From NCBI GenBank assembly GCA_015228895.1, contig JADGCR010000118.1:1-7052 (forward strand): a DNA stretch of 7,052 nt, read 5' to 3'. Made by a program: the position numbers and the translations under genes. The notes under the pieces are model-generated. The model was not told the DNA's origin and ran no database searches. It saw nothing but the letters and a program-made list of their open reading frames with translations. Positions 5,503 to 7,052 of the stretch are shown here, in pieces. This stretch comes from Magnetococcales bacterium (lineage in GTDB: Bacteria > Pseudomonadota > Magnetococcia > Magnetococcales > Magnetaquicoccaceae). The first letter of the stretch is position 1, and each line of letters starts with the position of its first letter.

Positions 5503-5643
5503 ACTCCGCGCCTTTATCCTCCCCGAACCCACTTCCCGATCGGATCCGACACGTTCCGTCAAGGGGGCGTATCCTTTGACCCGCGAGGGGGGCGCGCCCG
5601 CCTCGCCACCCATATCCGGTGACAGCAATAAAAGGACCGTGCC
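5503..5643. other. Spacer between tRNA-Gly and the radical SAM gene, with two palindromes
   Basis: There is no gene in these 141 bp. TCGGATCCGA (5540-5549) is a perfect 10-bp palindrome. A 22-bp GC-rich near-perfect palindrome lies at 5584-5605 (CGAGG arm, central GCGCGC, CCTCG arm, one mismatched pair). Neither is followed by a T-run. A TTGACC at 5576-5581 has no matching -10, so the promoter of the radical SAM gene is not identified. Readthrough from the tRNA promoter is possible. Confidence 0.45.
5631..5636 (+). promoter_or_regulatory. Ribosome binding site supporting a TTG start for the radical SAM gene
   Basis: AAAGGA at 5631-5636 is seven bases before TTG 5644. The next in-frame ATG (5662) has no Shine-Dalgarno-like sequence at a usable distance. 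Confidence 0.6.
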
Positions 5644-6708
5644 TTGAACTGGTTGCCTCCCATGCGTTTCGCGCAGGCGCTCGTGCGCGCCAATCTTGGC
5701 GGGGCCGCCCCCCCTTACAAGCTGACCTTCGCCCTGACCAATCGCTGCAACGCCCGTTGCCAGGTGTGCCGGATCTGGCAGAAACCTCCGGGACAGGAGC
5801 TCTCGCTGGGGGAAATTGAGCGGCTGATCCGGAAAAACAATCGGTTCTCCTGGATCGACCTGACCGGCGGGGAGCCTTTCCTGAGACCGGATCTGATGGG
5901 GGTGATTGCCGCGATCCTGCGCCATGCGCGGGGGTTGTATCATCTGCATCTGCCCACCAACGGGGTGGCTCCGGCGCTGATCATCGCGCGCATCGGGGAG
6001 ATGCTGCGGCTCAAACCCCATCGATTGACCATCACCCTGAGCCTGGACGGTCCCCCGGAGCTGCACGACACCCTGCGGGGCGTGGCGGGCAACTGGGCGG
6101 GTTGTCTGACCGTCTACCGCCACTTCGTCCATCATCCCCACCCGCGTCTGCGACTCTTTTTCGGCTTCACCCTCTCGGACCGGAATGTGGGCACCCTGGC
6201 CGCCACCATGGAGGCGGTCCGGAGCCTCTTTCCCGACAGTGACCACCGTTTGTGGCACCTGAATCTCGCCCACCACTCCCACTATTATGGCAATGGCGAC
6301 CTGACCCTGCTGAGTGGTGCCAATCAGGCAGCCTTCTTGCAAGAGATCACCGCGCTGCGGGAGACCAAAAAGGGCTGCTGCGATCCCGTCGCCTTTCTGG
6401 AAAGGCGCTATCTGACCCACGCCCTGGATTACATCAGAACCGCGAAGACCCCCATGCCCTGTCTGGCGCTCCGTTCCTCCCTGTTTCTGGCGCCCGACGG
6501 GGAGTGTTTCCCGTGCAGCATCTGGGAGCGTCCCCTGGGGAACGTGCGCGCCTTCGATTTCGACCTGGGCGCCCTGCTGGCTTCGGAGCGCGCCCGGGAG
6601 ACCCTGGAGGAGATCCGGGCGGAACGATGTCCCCACTGCTGGACCCCCTGTGACGCCTATCCCACCATACTGGGCCATTTTTTCACCTGGAGAGCAACGA
6701 ACCGATGA
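5644..6708 (+). CDS. Radical SAM protein with SPASM/twitch-like C-terminal cysteines
   Basis: This is a 354-residue cytosolic iron-sulfur enzyme. The cluster motif C35-x3-C39-x2-C42 (TNRCNARCQVC) is canonical for binding the 4Fe-4S cluster that cleaves S-adenosylmethionine to a 5'-deoxyadenosyl radical. LTGGEPFLRPDL (73-84) is the GGE motif that contacts the methionine amino group. Strands of the partial TIM barrel follow (LHLPTNGV, ITLSLDGPPELHD). The C-terminus carries C273-x14-C288-x2-C291 (in a PDGECFPC context) and C329-x2-C332-x3-C336, the pattern of an auxiliary-cluster domain of the SPASM or twitch type, although spacing is not the textbook one. Many SPASM enzymes modify peptides, but no precursor peptide gene is visible nearby. 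The next gene is a glycosyltransferase whose ATG overlaps this stop (ATGA), which argues for a glycan or lipid-linked pathway. Start: TTG 5644, chosen for its ribosome site. Confidence 0.85.
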   Translation: MNWLPPMRFAQALVRANLGGAAPPYKLTFALTNRCNARCQVCRIWQKPPGQELSLGEIERLIRKNNRFSWIDLTGGEPFLRPDLMGVIAAILRHARGLYHLHLPTNGVAPALIIARIGEMLRLKPHRLTITLSLDGPPELHDTLRGVAGNWAGCLTVYRHFVHHPHPRLRLFFGFTLSDRNVGTLAATMEAVRSLFPDSDHRLWHLNLAHHSHYYGNGDLTLLSGANQAAFLQEITALRETKKGCCDPVAFLERRYLTHALDYIRTAKTPMPCLALRSSLFLAPDGECFPCSIWERPLGNVRAFDFDLGALLASERARETLEEIRAERCPHCWTPCDAYPTILGHFFTWRATNR

Positions 6709-7052
6709 ATGCGTTCACCATTGTGATTCCCACCCGGAACGAGGCCGCCACCATCGGGGAGATGATCCACTGCTGCCGGAAACTGACCGGCCATCTCCTG
6801 GTGGTGGACTCCCTTTCGGTGGACGGCACCCCGGAGCTGGCCCGTCGGGCCGGGGCGCGGGTGGTGCAGGTCGCCGTGCCGGGCAAAGGGGCGGCGATAC
6901 GGGCGGTCATTCCCCATATCACCACGGAACTGGTGGTCTTCATCGATGCCGACGGCTCCCATGTGGTGGAGGACATCCCCAAGCTGTTGGCCCCTTTGCA
7001 GGCCGGTCTGGCGGATCATGTGCAGGCCTCCCGGCTGCTGGGCGGCTCCAGC
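6705..7052 (+). CDS. Family 2 glycosyltransferase, N-terminal part (3' partial)
   Basis: The frame is open from ATG 6705 to the window end (116 residues seen). The GT-A fold landmarks of family 2 glycosyltransferases, closest in style to dolichyl/polyprenyl-phosphate sugar synthases, are in order. IPTRNEAATIGEMI (8-21) is the nucleotide-binding start. VVDSLSVDGTPELA (33-46) takes the place of the usual VDDGSxDGT. PGKGAAIRAV (59-68) follows, and FIDADGSH (79-86) supplies the DxD-type metal and nucleotide-sugar motif at D81-D83. It would transfer a sugar from a nucleotide sugar to an unknown acceptor, commonly a lipid phosphate in this subgroup. It overlaps the radical SAM stop by four bases (ATGA), so translation is coupled. 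A GGAG lies about twelve bases upstream. Any C-terminal membrane anchor is outside the window. Confidence 0.88.
   Translation, partial: MNAFTIVIPTRNEAATIGEMIHCCRKLTGHLLVVDSLSVDGTPELARRAGARVVQVAVPGKGAAIRAVIPHITTELVVFIDADGSHVVEDIPKLLAPLQAGLADHVQASRLLGGSS

Noticed and set aside
5576..5616. Promoter for the radical SAM gene from TTGACC to CATATC
   Set aside because: The spacing of 29 bp is far outside the usable range.

Overview
This GC-rich bacterial window has short, tightly packed genes. Several features look proteobacterial: an HdfR-like LysR regulator, Sec-type signal peptides and a tRNA-Gly with an encoded CCA end. The overall style would fit a Magnetococcales-like alphaproteobacterium, but that placement is only an impression. 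No marker gene fixes the taxonomy.

Region 1 (1-2487, + strand) is phage-like. It holds the C-terminus of an unrecognised protein, then a large tail-hub-type protein with an N-terminal discoidin (F5/8 type C-like) domain. The hub gene is out of frame with itself at a run of nine G (251-259). Dropping one G restores a continuous 776-residue protein, so this is a sequencing error, a slippage or phase-variation site, or an early pseudogene. Region 2 (2557-3393, - strand) holds two adjacent genes for small exported proteins. They share a core with two cysteines exactly 20 residues apart and conserved A-ED-Q-P-M-Y-QC positions. Their C-terminal tails are unrelated repeats: PK(D/E)A tetrapeptides on a 12-bp DNA period, and PETKA pentapeptides on a 15-bp period. 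I do not recognise the family, and this pair is the best candidate for something undescribed.

Region 3 (3394-3656) is a markedly AT-rich divergent intergenic region. It has four GATCAT motifs at 12-16 bp spacing and other palindromes, and lies between the exported pair and a divergent LysR-type regulator. The simplest model is that the regulator controls itself and/or the exported pair. Region 4 (3657-5296) contains that regulator. It overlaps tail-to-tail with a shikimate kinase-like gene, which is in turn translationally coupled (ATGA overlap) to an upstream small two-helix membrane protein.

Region 5 (5375-7052, + strand) begins with a good sigma70-type promoter and tRNA-Gly(CCC). After a 141-bp spacer comes a radical SAM protein with an additional C-terminal set of cysteines. 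It overlaps by ATGA with a family 2 glycosyltransferase that runs off the window. The coupling suggests that the two act in one cell-surface or lipid/glycan pathway whose product cannot be named from this window.
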